This document shows, piece after piece, positions 51,857 to 60,622 of a stretch of DNA of 64,000 nt. Under the pieces are notes generated by a model. It was not told the DNA's origin. It saw only the letters and a program-made list of their open reading frames with translations, and searched no databases. The stretch is taken from the NCBI GenBank assembly GCA_017512485.1, contig JAFWGE010000003.1, positions 1 to 64,000 of the forward strand, in the 5' to 3' direction. The translations under genes were made by a program, and so were the position numbers. Each line of letters opens with the position of its first letter. Position 1 is the stretch's first letter. Origin of the DNA: Oscillospiraceae bacterium. Its GTDB lineage: Bacteria; Bacillota; Clostridia; Oscillospirales; Oscillospiraceae.

Positions 51857-53896
51857 ATGGATAAATACATAGGAAAAATGCTTGATAACCGGTACGAGAT
51901 ACTTGAGGTAATCGGGACCGGCGGCATGGCGATGGTATATAAGGCAAGGTGCCACAGGCTTAACAGGCTGGTGGCAGTTAAGATACTGAAGGACGAATAC
52001 CTGCAGGACGACGACTTCAGAATGAGATTCCACGCCGAATCCCAGGCCGTAGCTATGCTGTCACACCCCAACATAGTATCCGTATACGACGTAAGCAAGT
52101 CTTCCCAGATAGAATACATAGTGATGGAGCTTATAGACGGCATGTCCCTCAAGGAGTACATGCAGAAGAAAGGTGCCCTCTCATGGCGTGAGGCGCTGCA
52201 CTTCATCACACAGATAATGCGGGCCTTGGAACACGCCCATAGCCGCGGGATAATCCACAGGGACATCAAACCGCACAACGTGATGACGCTCCGTGACGGC
52301 AGTGTCAAAGTGACAGACTTCGGCATAGCTCACTTGACCAACGCCCCCAGCACCCTCACCCAGGAGGCTCTGGGATCCGTACATTACATCTCGCCTGAAC
52401 AGGCAAAAGGGGGAAAACTGGACTGTCGCACCGATATCTACTCGGCCGGTGTGGTGCTGTATGAGATGCTCACAGGGAGGCTTCCCTTTGACGGCGATTC
52501 TCCGGTAGCTGTAGCGCTGCAACATATCAATACCGTACCGCCAAGACCCAGAGAGATAGATCCGTCCATACCCGAAGGGCTGGAGGAGATCACCCTGAAG
52601 GCTATGAACTGCGACATGGAGAAGCGGTATTCCTCCGCAACGGAGATGCTGGAGAGCCTGGAGGAGTTCAGGAAGGACCCGGATATTAGCTTCAATTATG
52701 ACGTGGACGCGGATTCCGAGGGGCTCTCTGGATCTGAATCGGGGGACGACCCCCTGAGAGAGCTCATCGAAAAAAGAAAGCGCAAAAAACGGCTGCGCCG
52801 TGAAGAAGAGGAAGTCAGGGACCGTTCCAAAAGAGCGGGCAGGGTGTCCGTTTTGGCAGGCATAGCCGCGGTACTGGTTTTTATACTGGCCTTGACGTAT
52901 TTCCTTTGGACGTTCTTCTTCCGGGACCTGTTCACCACGTCACCGGAGATAACGGTGCCGGACCTGGTAGGAAAGACGCTCTCAGACGTCCTGACCGACA
53001 GCGAATACTCAGACTTCAAAATAATAGAGGGCAGCTCGGAGGAGAGCGACGTCTACGTGGAAGGTACCATCCTTAAACAGGAACCTGCCAACGGGACCCT
53101 GGTCAAAAAAGGCAACACGATCTCGGTGACTGTGAGTGCGGGGTCCAAAATAGTGAGTATGCCCTCAGTGGTGGGTAACAGCTGGAGACAGGCTCAACAG
53201 ATAATCAAGAACACACTGGACAATAAGATACTCTACTCCATAGAGACTTTCTATATGCTGTCTGACGACGTGGCGGACGGCAGCGTAATATCCACTGAGC
53301 CTGAGGCCGGTGAGAGGCTCCGCAGTGGGGCTAATATAACCGTTATCATAAGCAAGGGACAGGATGTGACCATCACCGCTATGCCGAATGTGGTGGGCCA
53401 GCCACTGGACGCCGCGAAGAGTGAGCTTGAAGCACACGGCTTGACGGTGGACACCGTGAAGAGCGTGGAAAGCGAGGAAGCGGCCGGTACTGTAGTGTAT
53501 CAGAACTACGCCCCCGGCAGCGAGGTGGAGGTGCAGTCCGCCAGTGTAACGCTGTACGTCAGCCTGGGGCCGCCGCCGGAGAAACCGTCCCCGTCGGTGG
53601 AGCCCTCCAAGGAACCTGACCAGTTCCCGGCGCCGGATGAAGCCCCCGAAGAGGAAAGCACTCCGGCTCCACCCAAGGAGAAGGAACTGATGATAACCGT
53701 CGCACTTCCCACGGGGGACGGCACGGTGTATCTGGAGATCTGGCAGGACGACGTCCGCCTTATAGCGGACACGTATGAAAGGTCCCTTGGCTCCGTGGAA
53801 CTGGTTATTAAGGGCACCGGAAAAAGCAAGATAAGCGTCTACTGCGACGGAGTGCTCACATCTACCAAAACGATAGATTTCGAACTGGATGGATAG
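51857..53896 (+). CDS. prkC: PASTA-domain Ser/Thr kinase (PrkC/Stk1 type)
   Basis: Product of 679 residues from ATG 51857. The kinase domain (1-270) has GTGGMAMVYKA, VAVKIL with Lys42, HRDIKPHN with Asp136 and DFGIA. A basic linker (KRKKRLRREEEE) and one membrane helix (about 330-355) follow. Outside are three PASTA repeats (VPDLVGKTLSD…, MPSVVGNSWRQ…, MPNVVGQPLDA…), a Pro/Glu-rich spacer and a short beta-rich C-terminal domain of about 70 residues. PASTA repeats sense peptidoglycan fragments or lipid II. The kinase acts with Stp. It overlaps rsgA by eight bases. Confidence 0.95.
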   Translation: MDKYIGKMLDNRYEILEVIGTGGMAMVYKARCHRLNRLVAVKILKDEYLQDDDFRMRFHAESQAVAMLSHPNIVSVYDVSKSSQIEYIVMELIDGMSLKEYMQKKGALSWREALHFITQIMRALEHAHSRGIIHRDIKPHNVMTLRDGSVKVTDFGIAHLTNAPSTLTQEALGSVHYISPEQAKGGKLDCRTDIYSAGVVLYEMLTGRLPFDGDSPVAVALQHINTVPPRPREIDPSIPEGLEEITLKAMNCDMEKRYSSATEMLESLEEFRKDPDISFNYDVDADSEGLSGSESGDDPLRELIEKRKRKKRLRREEEEVRDRSKRAGRVSVLAGIAAVLVFILALTYFLWTFFFRDLFTTSPEITVPDLVGKTLSDVLTDSEYSDFKIIEGSSEESDVYVEGTILKQEPANGTLVKKGNTISVTVSAGSKIVSMPSVVGNSWRQAQQIIKNTLDNKILYSIETFYMLSDDVADGSVISTEPEAGERLRSGANITVIISKGQDVTITAMPNVVGQPLDAAKSELEAHGLTVDTVKSVESEEAAGTVVYQNYAPGSEVEVQSASVTLYVSLGPPPEKPSPSVEPSKEPDQFPAPDEAPEEESTPAPPKEKELMITVALPTGDGTVYLEIWQDDVRLIADTYERSLGSVELVIKGTGKSKISVYCDGVLTSTKTIDFELDG

Positions 53897-54785
53897 TACC
53901 GAGGGAACGGTGGTAAAAGTACTCAGCGGCTTCTACCACGTGGATACACCCCGGGGCGAGCTGATATGCCGCTGCCGGGGCAGGCTGAGAAGGGAAGGTA
54001 TGTCTCCCGTAGTGGGGGATCAGGCAAAGGTCACCGTCCTGAATGACGGGACAGGCAGGCTGGATTCGGTGGCTCCGCGGAAAAACCTGTTCCGGAGACC
54101 TCCTGTGGCAAACGTGGACACTTTGGTCGTGATCGTCAGCGCTGTGAACCCGGTAGCGGACACGTTCATAGTAGATCAGGTGTCTGTCCTGGCTGCCCTG
54201 AAGGGCGTGAGGACGGTGCTCTGCATAAACAAATCCGACCTTGATCCCGGGGAAGAGCTCAGGAGCATATACTCACGGGCAATGATGCCGGTGATAAATA
54301 CCAGCGCTGAGACCGGACAGGGAATAGACGAACTGCTGGAACTGCTGGGGGACGGCATATGTGCCTTTACCGGCAATTCCGGGGTGGGAAAGTCCAGTAT
54401 TCTAAACCTCATAGACCCGGATCTATCCATAACTACCGGACAGGTGAGCGAAAGACTGGGCAGGGGCAGACACACCACAAGGCACACCCAACTGTACAGG
54501 CTTCCCACTGGTGCTCTGGCTGCCGATACGCCGGGCTTTTCTGCTTTCGACATAGAGAGCATGGAGTATGTGGCTAAGGAGCGGCTGCAGCATGCCTTTC
54601 CTGAGTTTGCGCCCCACATCCTGAAGTGCAGGTACACGGGCTGTTCTCACACTGTGGAGAAGGGCTGCGCCGTGTTGGAAGCTATGGAACGGGGAGAAGT
54701 AAGTGCCAGCCGCCACGCCAGTTACGTGATGATGTACCACCGGGCGGCAGAGATCAACCGGTGGGATCGTAAAGGACAGGAATGA
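53889..54785 (+). CDS. rsgA: Ribosome small-subunit-dependent GTPase A
   Basis: Product of 298 residues with circularly permuted GTPase motifs in the order G4 INKSD, G5 TSAET, G1 GNSGVGKSS, G2 HTTRHT, G3 DTPGF. An N-terminal OB fold precedes it, and the C-terminal zinc site is CRYTGCSHTVEKGC. It checks late assembly of the 30S subunit. It overlaps prkC by eight bases and ends the conserved operon; a strong terminator follows at 54789. Confidence 0.96.
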   Translation: MDSTEGTVVKVLSGFYHVDTPRGELICRCRGRLRREGMSPVVGDQAKVTVLNDGTGRLDSVAPRKNLFRRPPVANVDTLVVIVSAVNPVADTFIVDQVSVLAALKGVRTVLCINKSDLDPGEELRSIYSRAMMPVINTSAETGQGIDELLELLGDGICAFTGNSGVGKSSILNLIDPDLSITTGQVSERLGRGRHTTRHTQLYRLPTGALAADTPGFSAFDIESMEYVAKERLQHAFPEFAPHILKCRYTGCSHTVEKGCAVLEAMERGEVSASRHASYVMMYHRAAEINRWDRKGQE

Positions 54786-54788
54786 CAG

Positions 54789-54823
54789 CAGAAGGCCCCT
54801 GCGGGTACCGCAGGGGCCTTCTG
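54789..54823 (+). terminator. Strong hairpin terminator after rsgA
   Basis: CAGAAGGCCCCTGCGG pairs perfectly with CCGCAGGGGCCTTCTG around GTA. The T-run is weak, but the stem is one of the longest in the window and lies just after the operon's last stop. Confidence 0.75.
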
Positions 54824-54942
54824 TGATGGGTAGGCGGTCGCCGGAAGGCCGGGCACGTCGGGCAAGGCCAGGGTATTTCATAAAGAACTCTGGACGATCA
54901 CACACGGAACGCAATAATTTTTTAAAAATATCATCAAAGGGG

Positions 54943-54971
54943 TTGTTGCTTCCGGATTTCCATATTATAAT
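54943..54971 (+). promoter_or_regulatory. Sigma-A promoter of the URO-D family methyltransferase gene
   Basis: TTGTTG (54943-54948), 17 bases, TATAAT (54966-54971), 64 bases before ATG 55036. Confidence 0.7.
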
Positions 54972-55035
54972 ATACTTCAGCAATTGGTTTATACCTCATT
55001 TTTATACAAACCATATATACAGGAGGGTGACAACT

Positions 55036-56118
55036 ATGAACATGGATCTTTGGGTGCGCGAGCAGATCGCGACACAGGACAAAAAAGCTATGCCGCTCTT
55101 ATCCTACCCGGCAGTACAGCAACTGTTCATAACCGTGGATAGGCTCGTGAATTCTTCCAGCGAGATGGCACTGGGAGTGCGCCTGATGGCGGATAGGTAC
55201 AACATGCCATTCGCCACCACATATATGGATCTGTCCATAGAAGCCGAAGCTTTCGGAGCGGCCTGTACATATCATACCAACGAGATCCCCACAATAACGG
55301 GTCAGATAGTATCCGATGAAGAAGAAGCCAATGCCCTGCAAATACCTGAAGTGGGCGCGGGGCGTACGGGCAAGGTGCTCAGGGCACTGGGCAAGACTCT
55401 CACCCTGGTGAACGACAGGCCGGTCTTCGCAAACTGCACCGGGCCGTTCTCCATGGCAGGACGTCTAATGGACGTGAACGAGGCCCTTATATTGACTTAT
55501 GAGGAACCGGAATTGGTCCACACCGTACTGGAGAAATGTACACAGTTCCTTCTTAAGTATATCAAAGCAATGAAAGACCTCGGCGCCAACGGTGTAATCA
55601 TGGCGGAGCCCCTGGCGGGTCTAATGTCTGTAAACGCCATGCAGGAGTTCTCCTCAAATTACGTGCGCCGCATAATTGACGAACTTCAGGACCGCGATTT
55701 CGTGTTCGTATACCATAACTGCTCCAATGCCATCGAGAAGAAAGCTGACGCAGTGATAAGCACCGGGGCAAGGATGTTCCATTTCGGGGAGAACGCCGAT
55801 ATGTGGCAGTTGCTCCAGATACTGCCGAAAGACGTCATAGTCATGGGCAATATCAGCCCCTCCGCGGTCTTTATGTGTGACAGTACCGACAAGATGGCAC
55901 AGGATACCCAGAACCTCCTTCGCAAGTGCCTGGTCCATGAGAACTTTATGATCTCATCAGGCTGTGATATCCCGGCCCATACCCCGCTGCAGAACATAGA
56001 CAAGTTTTTTGAAGTGATCAACCTGGGATACCACAAGGTGAGGCTTTGGAACCAGATCAACCGCGCGTACCCACACAACCCCGCTATGGAGAAGATACTC
56101 AACCCTGATCAGGCGTAA
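55036..56118 (+). CDS. Uroporphyrinogen decarboxylase-family methyltransferase (MtaA/CmuA type)
   Basis: Product of 360 residues from ATG 55036, after AGGAGGG. The URO-D barrel fold is modified as in methylcobamide methyltransferases: VFANCTGPFSMAGRLM, GVIMAEPLAGLMS, and the zinc residues in VYHNCSN (HxC) and ISSGCDIPAHTP (second Cys). These enzymes move methyl groups from corrinoid proteins to thiols or other acceptors. No corrinoid protein or substrate methyltransferase is next to it, so the acceptor and donor are unknown. It is a single-gene unit with its own promoter and terminator. Confidence 0.85.
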   Translation: MNMDLWVREQIATQDKKAMPLLSYPAVQQLFITVDRLVNSSSEMALGVRLMADRYNMPFATTYMDLSIEAEAFGAACTYHTNEIPTITGQIVSDEEEANALQIPEVGAGRTGKVLRALGKTLTLVNDRPVFANCTGPFSMAGRLMDVNEALILTYEEPELVHTVLEKCTQFLLKYIKAMKDLGANGVIMAEPLAGLMSVNAMQEFSSNYVRRIIDELQDRDFVFVYHNCSNAIEKKADAVISTGARMFHFGENADMWQLLQILPKDVIVMGNISPSAVFMCDSTDKMAQDTQNLLRKCLVHENFMISSGCDIPAHTPLQNIDKFFEVINLGYHKVRLWNQINRAYPHNPAMEKILNPDQA

Positions 56119-56138
56119 ACAGTCTGCCGGGAAACGAA

Positions 56139-56172
56139 AGAGCTCTCAGTGATGAACTGGGGGCTCTTTTTT
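56139..56172 (+). terminator. Intrinsic terminator after the URO-D family gene
   Basis: AGAGCTCTCAGT pairs with ACTGGGGGCTCT (two wobble pairs) around GATGA, followed by TTTTTT. Confidence 0.85.
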
Positions 56173-56221
56173 GGGCAAGGACAGGGGCAGTTCAGGGATG
56201 AAATGCATGCCTGATAAATAG

Positions 56222-56250
56222 TTGCATTTATTTTAAGAGTAATATATAAT
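56222..56250 (+). promoter_or_regulatory. Sigma-A promoter of the CorC-family pair
   Basis: TTGCAT (56222-56227), 17 bases, TATAAT (56245-56250). The leader to ATG 56341 is about 85 bases. Confidence 0.72.
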
Positions 56251-56340
56251 ATCAATTTAATAACATTAACTACTTCTGTATGTTATGACTTGGGGCGGCA
56301 TACCTGATCGCCCACATGATTTTCGGGAGCTGACAGCCTG

Positions 56341-57618
56341 ATGGCAAGTGACAGTATGCTCCAGACGGTGGCGCTGGCGGCGCTGATACTGTGCGGGGCA
56401 TATTTTGCGGCGGCGGAGACCGCCTATTCCAGGGCAAACAAAATAAGACTCAAGAATCTGGCCGACGGCGGCAGCAGGCGTGCGAAACGCGCCTTGTCAA
56501 TAATAGGAGATTTTGACAGGGCGCTTATAACGGTGCTGATATGCACCAACGTGATACATCTCACCTGCGCGTCCCTGGCTACTATCATCGCCAACAGGCT
56601 GTGGGGGCAGAGCGCCGTGGTGTGGTCTACGGCGGTCATAACCGTCGTCGTATTTTTCGCGGCGGAGATGCTGCCCAAGAGCATAGCTGTTGCTCACAGT
56701 GAAGCGCTGGCAATGGCATTTTCCGGTTCACTGCGGTTCCTCATGCGCATATTTACGCCCCTCTCGGCGGCTTTCGCCGCACTGGGCACACTGGTAAAGA
56801 AGCTTATAGGCGTCAGAGCAGAGCCGGAGGTAACCGAGGACGAACTGTATGAGATGATAGAGACCATCAACGACGAGGGAGGTCTCAGCGAGTCCGGCAG
56901 CGAACTGATACGCTCCGCGGTGGAGTTTGACAGAGTGTCGGTGCGCAGCGTACTCACCCCCAGGGTGGACACTGTAATGATAGATGTGGACATTCCCGAT
57001 GACGAACTCATCGAACTGCTGCGTACGGATAAGCATTCACGTTTGCCGGTGTACGAGGGCACTGTGGATAACGTTATCGGGGTGCTGAGGGTCACAGGCT
57101 ATCTGAGGGAATGGGCGGACGCCCATTCCCGGCCATCCATAAGGGCGGCTATGGATAAACCGCTGTTCGTGCCCGGTACTGTGAAAATAGACGAACTTCT
57201 GGGACAGATGCGCAGCCACCGCCACCACATGGCAATAGTCACGGACGAGTATGGAGGAGTCATGGGTATAGTAACCGTGGAGGATATACTCGAAGAGCTG
57301 GTGGGTGAGATCTGGGACGAGGAGGACGAGGTCGAGGAGGAGAGCAAGCCCCTAGGCCCAAGAAAATATCTTGTTTCCGGAGATATGGACGTACGAGATG
57401 CCATGGAATTGCTGGGAGTAGATGATCCTGAACTGCCGGAACACACCGCTATGCGAGCATGGGCCCTGGAACACTTTGATGCCATGCCTAATGCAGGAGA
57501 CAGCTTTGACAGCTGCGGTGTGAGGGTGGAAGTCAGGACGGCCAGCGGTTTCAGAATAGATTCCCTGGTTTTGGAGGATATACGCCCTCGGGAAGAGGGG
57601 GAAGACGCCGACCTGTGA
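56341..57618 (+). CDS. Hemolysin/CorC-family membrane protein (CNNM + CBS + CorC_HlyC), copy A
   Basis: Product of 425 residues. The CNNM/DUF21 membrane domain (about 1-180) has AYFAAAETAYSRANKIRLKN and VVVFFAAEMLPKSIAVAHS. Two CBS domains follow (VLTPRVDTVMIDVDIPDDEL… and AIVTDEYGGVMGIVTVEDILEELVGEIWDE), then the C-terminal CorC_HlyC domain. Family members are linked to magnesium or cobalt efflux. It is followed 41 bases later by a close paralogue. Confidence 0.92.
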   Translation: MASDSMLQTVALAALILCGAYFAAAETAYSRANKIRLKNLADGGSRRAKRALSIIGDFDRALITVLICTNVIHLTCASLATIIANRLWGQSAVVWSTAVITVVVFFAAEMLPKSIAVAHSEALAMAFSGSLRFLMRIFTPLSAAFAALGTLVKKLIGVRAEPEVTEDELYEMIETINDEGGLSESGSELIRSAVEFDRVSVRSVLTPRVDTVMIDVDIPDDELIELLRTDKHSRLPVYEGTVDNVIGVLRVTGYLREWADAHSRPSIRAAMDKPLFVPGTVKIDELLGQMRSHRHHMAIVTDEYGGVMGIVTVEDILEELVGEIWDEEDEVEEESKPLGPRKYLVSGDMDVRDAMELLGVDDPELPEHTAMRAWALEHFDAMPNAGDSFDSCGVRVEVRTASGFRIDSLVLEDIRPREEGEDADL

Positions 57619-57659
57619 GGCCGGGAAACAGGAAAACGATTAGGAGTTGATGTTCCCAA

Positions 57660-58922
57660 ATGGATACAGACCGATGGCGGTACGCGGCAATAGTCATACT
57701 CGTACTGCTTTCCGCTTTTTTTTCGGGCTCAGAAACGGCTTTCGCGTCCGCCAACCGCGTACGTCTGAAAAAACGCGCCCAGGGAGGCGGAACGTCAGTA
57801 CGGAATGCTCTGTACATCTGTGAAAACTATGAGAAGGCTCTTTCCGCAATTCTCATAGGAAATAACCTTGTCAACATATCCGCGTCTTCACTGGCAACAC
57901 TCATAGCTCTTGGTATTGCTGTGCCGAGGGCTTCGCTATGGGCAACACTTATACTTACCCTGGTGGTGTTGGTATTTGGGGAGATAGTTCCGAAGATAGC
58001 CGCAAAACAGGCATGCGACAGGTTCTCCGTCGCGGCAGCCGTGCCAATGCGGGCTGTGATGACGCTGACATGGCCCGTCGTATATATAATTACCCTCGTC
58101 ACCGACAGGATCTCCGGCCTCTGGAAGGCCGAAGAAGGCCCTACCGTGACCGAAGAGGAACTCATGACGATCATAGAGACGGTGGAGGACGAGGGGCTCA
58201 TAGACGAGGACCGCAGTGATCTGCTCATCTCCGCACTGGAATTTGAGGAGATCACTGCGCAGGAGATCCTTATACCCAGGGTGGATATGGTGGCCGTGGA
58301 CGTGGAGGACAGCCTGGAAGACATACTCAGCACTGCCCAGGCGGCGGAATTCTCCCGCCTGCCGGTATACGAGAACAGTGTGGACAATATTATCGGAATA
58401 CTGTATCTAAAGCACCTGTACAGAAAGCTGGCTTTTGACGGTCGTTGCGATATACGGTCGATACTTATGGAGCCGTGTTTCGTTCATAGGACGATGAAAC
58501 TCCCTGCAGTGTTGGCACAGCTTAAAAAGCACAGACTCCACATAGCTGTGGTGAACGACGAATATGGAGGTACCCTCGGCCTGCTCACCATGGAGGACGT
58601 GTTGGAGCAGTTGGTCGGGGAGATCTGGGACGAGACAGATGAGATAGTGGAGTCCTTCAGGGATCTGGGGGACGGATTGTTCGAAGCCGACGGGGACATG
58701 AGCATATATGAGCTCTTCGAGGAGATCGGCAGGGATCCCGACGATTTCGAAGGAGAATTTACCACGGCCGGTGGCTGGGCTATTGACGAACTGGGACGTT
58801 TTCCCGAGGTGGGGGAGTCATTCGAATATAAGGGCCTAACGGCAACGGTGACCGGGATAGACGGACACAGGGTGACGCGTCTGCAGGTCAGGGTACCGCC
58901 CGAAGAGGAAGAGGAGGAGTAG
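57660..58922 (+). CDS. Hemolysin/CorC-family membrane protein, copy B
   Basis: Product of 420 residues with the same order of domains as copy A: FFSGSETAFASANRVRLKKRA, VVLVFGEIVPKIAAKQ, CBS segments (ILIPRVDMVAVDVEDSLEDIL, AVVNDEYGGTLGLLTMEDVLEQLVGEIWDE), and a CorC_HlyC tail (YKGLTATVTGIDGHRVTRL). The tandem pair probably arose by duplication but has diverged well, so they may form a heteromer or differ in ions. It ends four bases before coaX. Confidence 0.92.
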   Translation: MDTDRWRYAAIVILVLLSAFFSGSETAFASANRVRLKKRAQGGGTSVRNALYICENYEKALSAILIGNNLVNISASSLATLIALGIAVPRASLWATLILTLVVLVFGEIVPKIAAKQACDRFSVAAAVPMRAVMTLTWPVVYIITLVTDRISGLWKAEEGPTVTEEELMTIIETVEDEGLIDEDRSDLLISALEFEEITAQEILIPRVDMVAVDVEDSLEDILSTAQAAEFSRLPVYENSVDNIIGILYLKHLYRKLAFDGRCDIRSILMEPCFVHRTMKLPAVLAQLKKHRLHIAVVNDEYGGTLGLLTMEDVLEQLVGEIWDETDEIVESFRDLGDGLFEADGDMSIYELFEEIGRDPDDFEGEFTTAGGWAIDELGRFPEVGESFEYKGLTATVTGIDGHRVTRLQVRVPPEEEEEE

Positions 58923-58926
58923 CAAT

Positions 58927-59694
58927 TTGCTTCTAGCAGTGAACATCGGGAATACCGGGACGGAACTGGGCCTGTTCGGCGACGAGGGGGAGCTGCTGTT
59001 CTCTGCATATCTGGACTCCGGAAGGAACAGTTCGATCCACGGATGCGCATTGGATATAAAGGGCGTTTTTGAGCTGTACGGCCATTGGGGATGCAGAGTG
59101 GAAGGAGCGATCATTTCCAGTGTGGTCCCCCCCGCCACAGACAGCGTTAAAGCAGCTGTGGAACTCCTTTTTGGTGTTAAGGCCCTGGTGTTGGGTCCCG
59201 GTGTGAAGACGGGACTAAACATCAGAGCCCAGAGCCATTCCGAGATGGGAGAGGACCTGATAGCTATGGCGGTAGGTGCCCTTTCAAGGTACGCACCCCC
59301 TCTTATTATAGTGGATTTTGGCACGGCGGTAACTTTTTCCGCCGTGGACGCATCTTCGGCGTTCCTGGGCGGGGCAATATGCCCGGGAGTCGGGATATCT
59401 CTCACCGCACTTTCCGGCAGCGCGGCACAGCTGCCACATATATCCCTTGGAAGCGTCAAAAAGCCCATATCCAGCAATACCGCCGACGCCATGCGATCCG
59501 GCGTGGTATATGGTACTGCGGGTATGGTAGACGCCGTGGCGGACGCCATGAAAGAACAGTTGGGCGGAACAGTACGCGTGATAGCCACCGGTCAGCGCAT
59601 AGAATGTGTTCTGGAGAAGTGCCGTACGGAAATGGTTTTTGACAAGGACCTGCTGATGGAGGGACTATACCAAATATTTTGCAAAAACTGCTAA
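58927..59694 (+). CDS. coaX: Type III pantothenate kinase; TTG start
   Basis: Product of 255 residues from TTG 58927, with GAGGAGG about ten bases upstream inside the end of the previous gene. Family motifs are the phosphate loop AVNIGNTGTELGLF, GPGVKTGLNIR, HSEMGEDLIAMAVGAL with the likely catalytic Asp, and IIVDFGTAVTFSAV followed by FLGGAICPGVGIS. It phosphorylates pantothenate as the first step of CoA synthesis. The first motif has Asn where DIGNT is usual, and GEDL replaces GADR, so the enzyme is divergent. An ECF transporter subunit follows. Confidence 0.88.
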   Translation: MLLAVNIGNTGTELGLFGDEGELLFSAYLDSGRNSSIHGCALDIKGVFELYGHWGCRVEGAIISSVVPPATDSVKAAVELLFGVKALVLGPGVKTGLNIRAQSHSEMGEDLIAMAVGALSRYAPPLIIVDFGTAVTFSAVDASSAFLGGAICPGVGISLTALSGSAAQLPHISLGSVKKPISSNTADAMRSGVVYGTAGMVDAVADAMKEQLGGTVRVIATGQRIECVLEKCRTEMVFDKDLLMEGLYQIFCKNC

Positions 59695-59714
59695 AAGATT
59701 GTGCATTTTTTCTG

Positions 59715-59743
59715 TTTATCGATAAGAGTTATTATGATAATAT
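59715..59743 (+). promoter_or_regulatory. Extended -10 promoter of the ECF gene leader
   Basis: TTTATC (59715-59720), 17 bases, TAATAT (59738-59743), with TG one base before the -10 (TGATAATAT). The start would fall near 59750, at the first base pairs of the leader structure. Confidence 0.5.
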
Positions 59744-59747
59744 AAAC

Positions 59748-59850
59748 GAGCCTTGGGGAGTATAAGCCTTGACTTGCAAGGACTTTATGCCTGATGGCAT
59801 GTCTCCCGGGGCTCAAGACAGTATGCAGTCGGTTCAGTACGCGACTGCAT
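59748..59850 (+). promoter_or_regulatory. Structured RNA leader of the ECF transporter gene, class unknown
   Basis: A long closing stem (GAGCCUUGGGGAG at 59748-59760 with CUCCCGGGGCUC at 59803-59814, twelve pairs and one bulge) encloses a hairpin (UAUAAG-CCUUG / CAAGG-A-CUUUAUG, 59761-59789) and a small GCC/GGC loop. A separate nine-pair hairpin follows (AUGCAGUCG 59823-59831 with CGACUGCAU 59842-59850). About 100 further bases lead to the start codon. The layout suggests a riboswitch-like control region. It did not match the TPP, FMN, THF, cobalamin or preQ1 consensus patterns I know. A GGGGAGUA stretch recalls the manganese-responsive yybP-ykoY motif, but the rest does not fit. Confidence 0.5.
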
Positions 59851-59953
59851 TTCACTCACAGGGGTTATCGCCGCTGTCAGGCGGTGATATATGCGGTGCA
59901 TCCACGTCAGTATCGCCTCAGGGCGGGTGAACGGGAGCGCCAGCAGGAGGAAA

Positions 59954-60562
59954 ATGAACAGATCGACAAAGGAAACGGGCCGCGGGATGTCTGTAAGGAA
60001 GATAACCGGGCTTGCGCTGTTTACGGCCATAGTGGTCGTACTGCAGCTGGTGGGAAGCTTTATCAAATTCGGGACTTTCTCCGTGTCCCTGGTGCTGGTG
60101 CCTATAGTCGTGGGAGCCGCACTCTACGGACCGCTGGCGGGGGCATGGCTTGGTTTCGTGTTTGGCCTGGTGGTGCTCCTGTCGGGCGACGCCTCGCCGT
60201 TCATGGTGGTAAACCCTCTGGGGACCATCGTGACCGTATTGTTAAAGGGAGGCCTGGCGGGCTATCTGGCAGGCCTCGTCTACCGCGCGCTGGTGAAAAA
60301 GGTCAAGCCGTGGATGGCTGTTGTCGCCGCCGCAGTGGTGTGCCCCGTAGTGAACACAGGCGTGTTCTTCCTGGGCTGCCAGCTCTTCTTCATGGATACC
60401 ATCAACGGCTGGGCCCAGGCCATAGGCTTTGAGAGCGCGGGCAAGTATATCATCTTCGGCATGATAGGGGCCAACTTCCTGTTCGAGCTGCTTTTCAACG
60501 TGGTACTCAGCCCCATCATCTCGCGTATCATAAGGATAAGAAAGAAGACCGACGACGAATGA
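59954..60562 (+). CDS. ECF transporter substrate-binding (S) component, possibly pantothenate
   Basis: Product of 202 residues from ATG 59954 (AGGAGG just upstream). Six helices are seen: ITGLALFTAIVVVLQLVG, FSVSLVLVPIVVGAALYGPLAG, AWLGFVFGLVVLLSG, then VTVLLKGGLAGYLAGLVY, MAVVAAAVVCPVVNTGVFFLG and a last one near FELLFNVVLSPIISRIIR. The pattern ALYGPLAGAWLGFVFG and VCPVVNTGVF is typical of S components. The energising module (EcfA/A'/T) is not here. Following coaX, a pantothenate-type ligand is a reasonable guess but not proven. It has its own promoter and a structured leader. Confidence 0.82.
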   Translation: MNRSTKETGRGMSVRKITGLALFTAIVVVLQLVGSFIKFGTFSVSLVLVPIVVGAALYGPLAGAWLGFVFGLVVLLSGDASPFMVVNPLGTIVTVLLKGGLAGYLAGLVYRALVKKVKPWMAVVAAAVVCPVVNTGVFFLGCQLFFMDTINGWAQAIGFESAGKYIIFGMIGANFLFELLFNVVLSPIISRIIRIRKKTDDE

Positions 60563-60622
60563 CCGCCGCCGATCCTCGGGAATCATTCATACAGTAATAA
60601 CCACACAGTTAGGAGCGAATTT

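Noticed and set aside
59748..59814. yybP-ykoY manganese riboswitch before the ECF gene
   Set aside because: It shares the GGGGAGUA stretch, but the conserved second half and the loop pattern are missing, and the downstream gene type does not fit.
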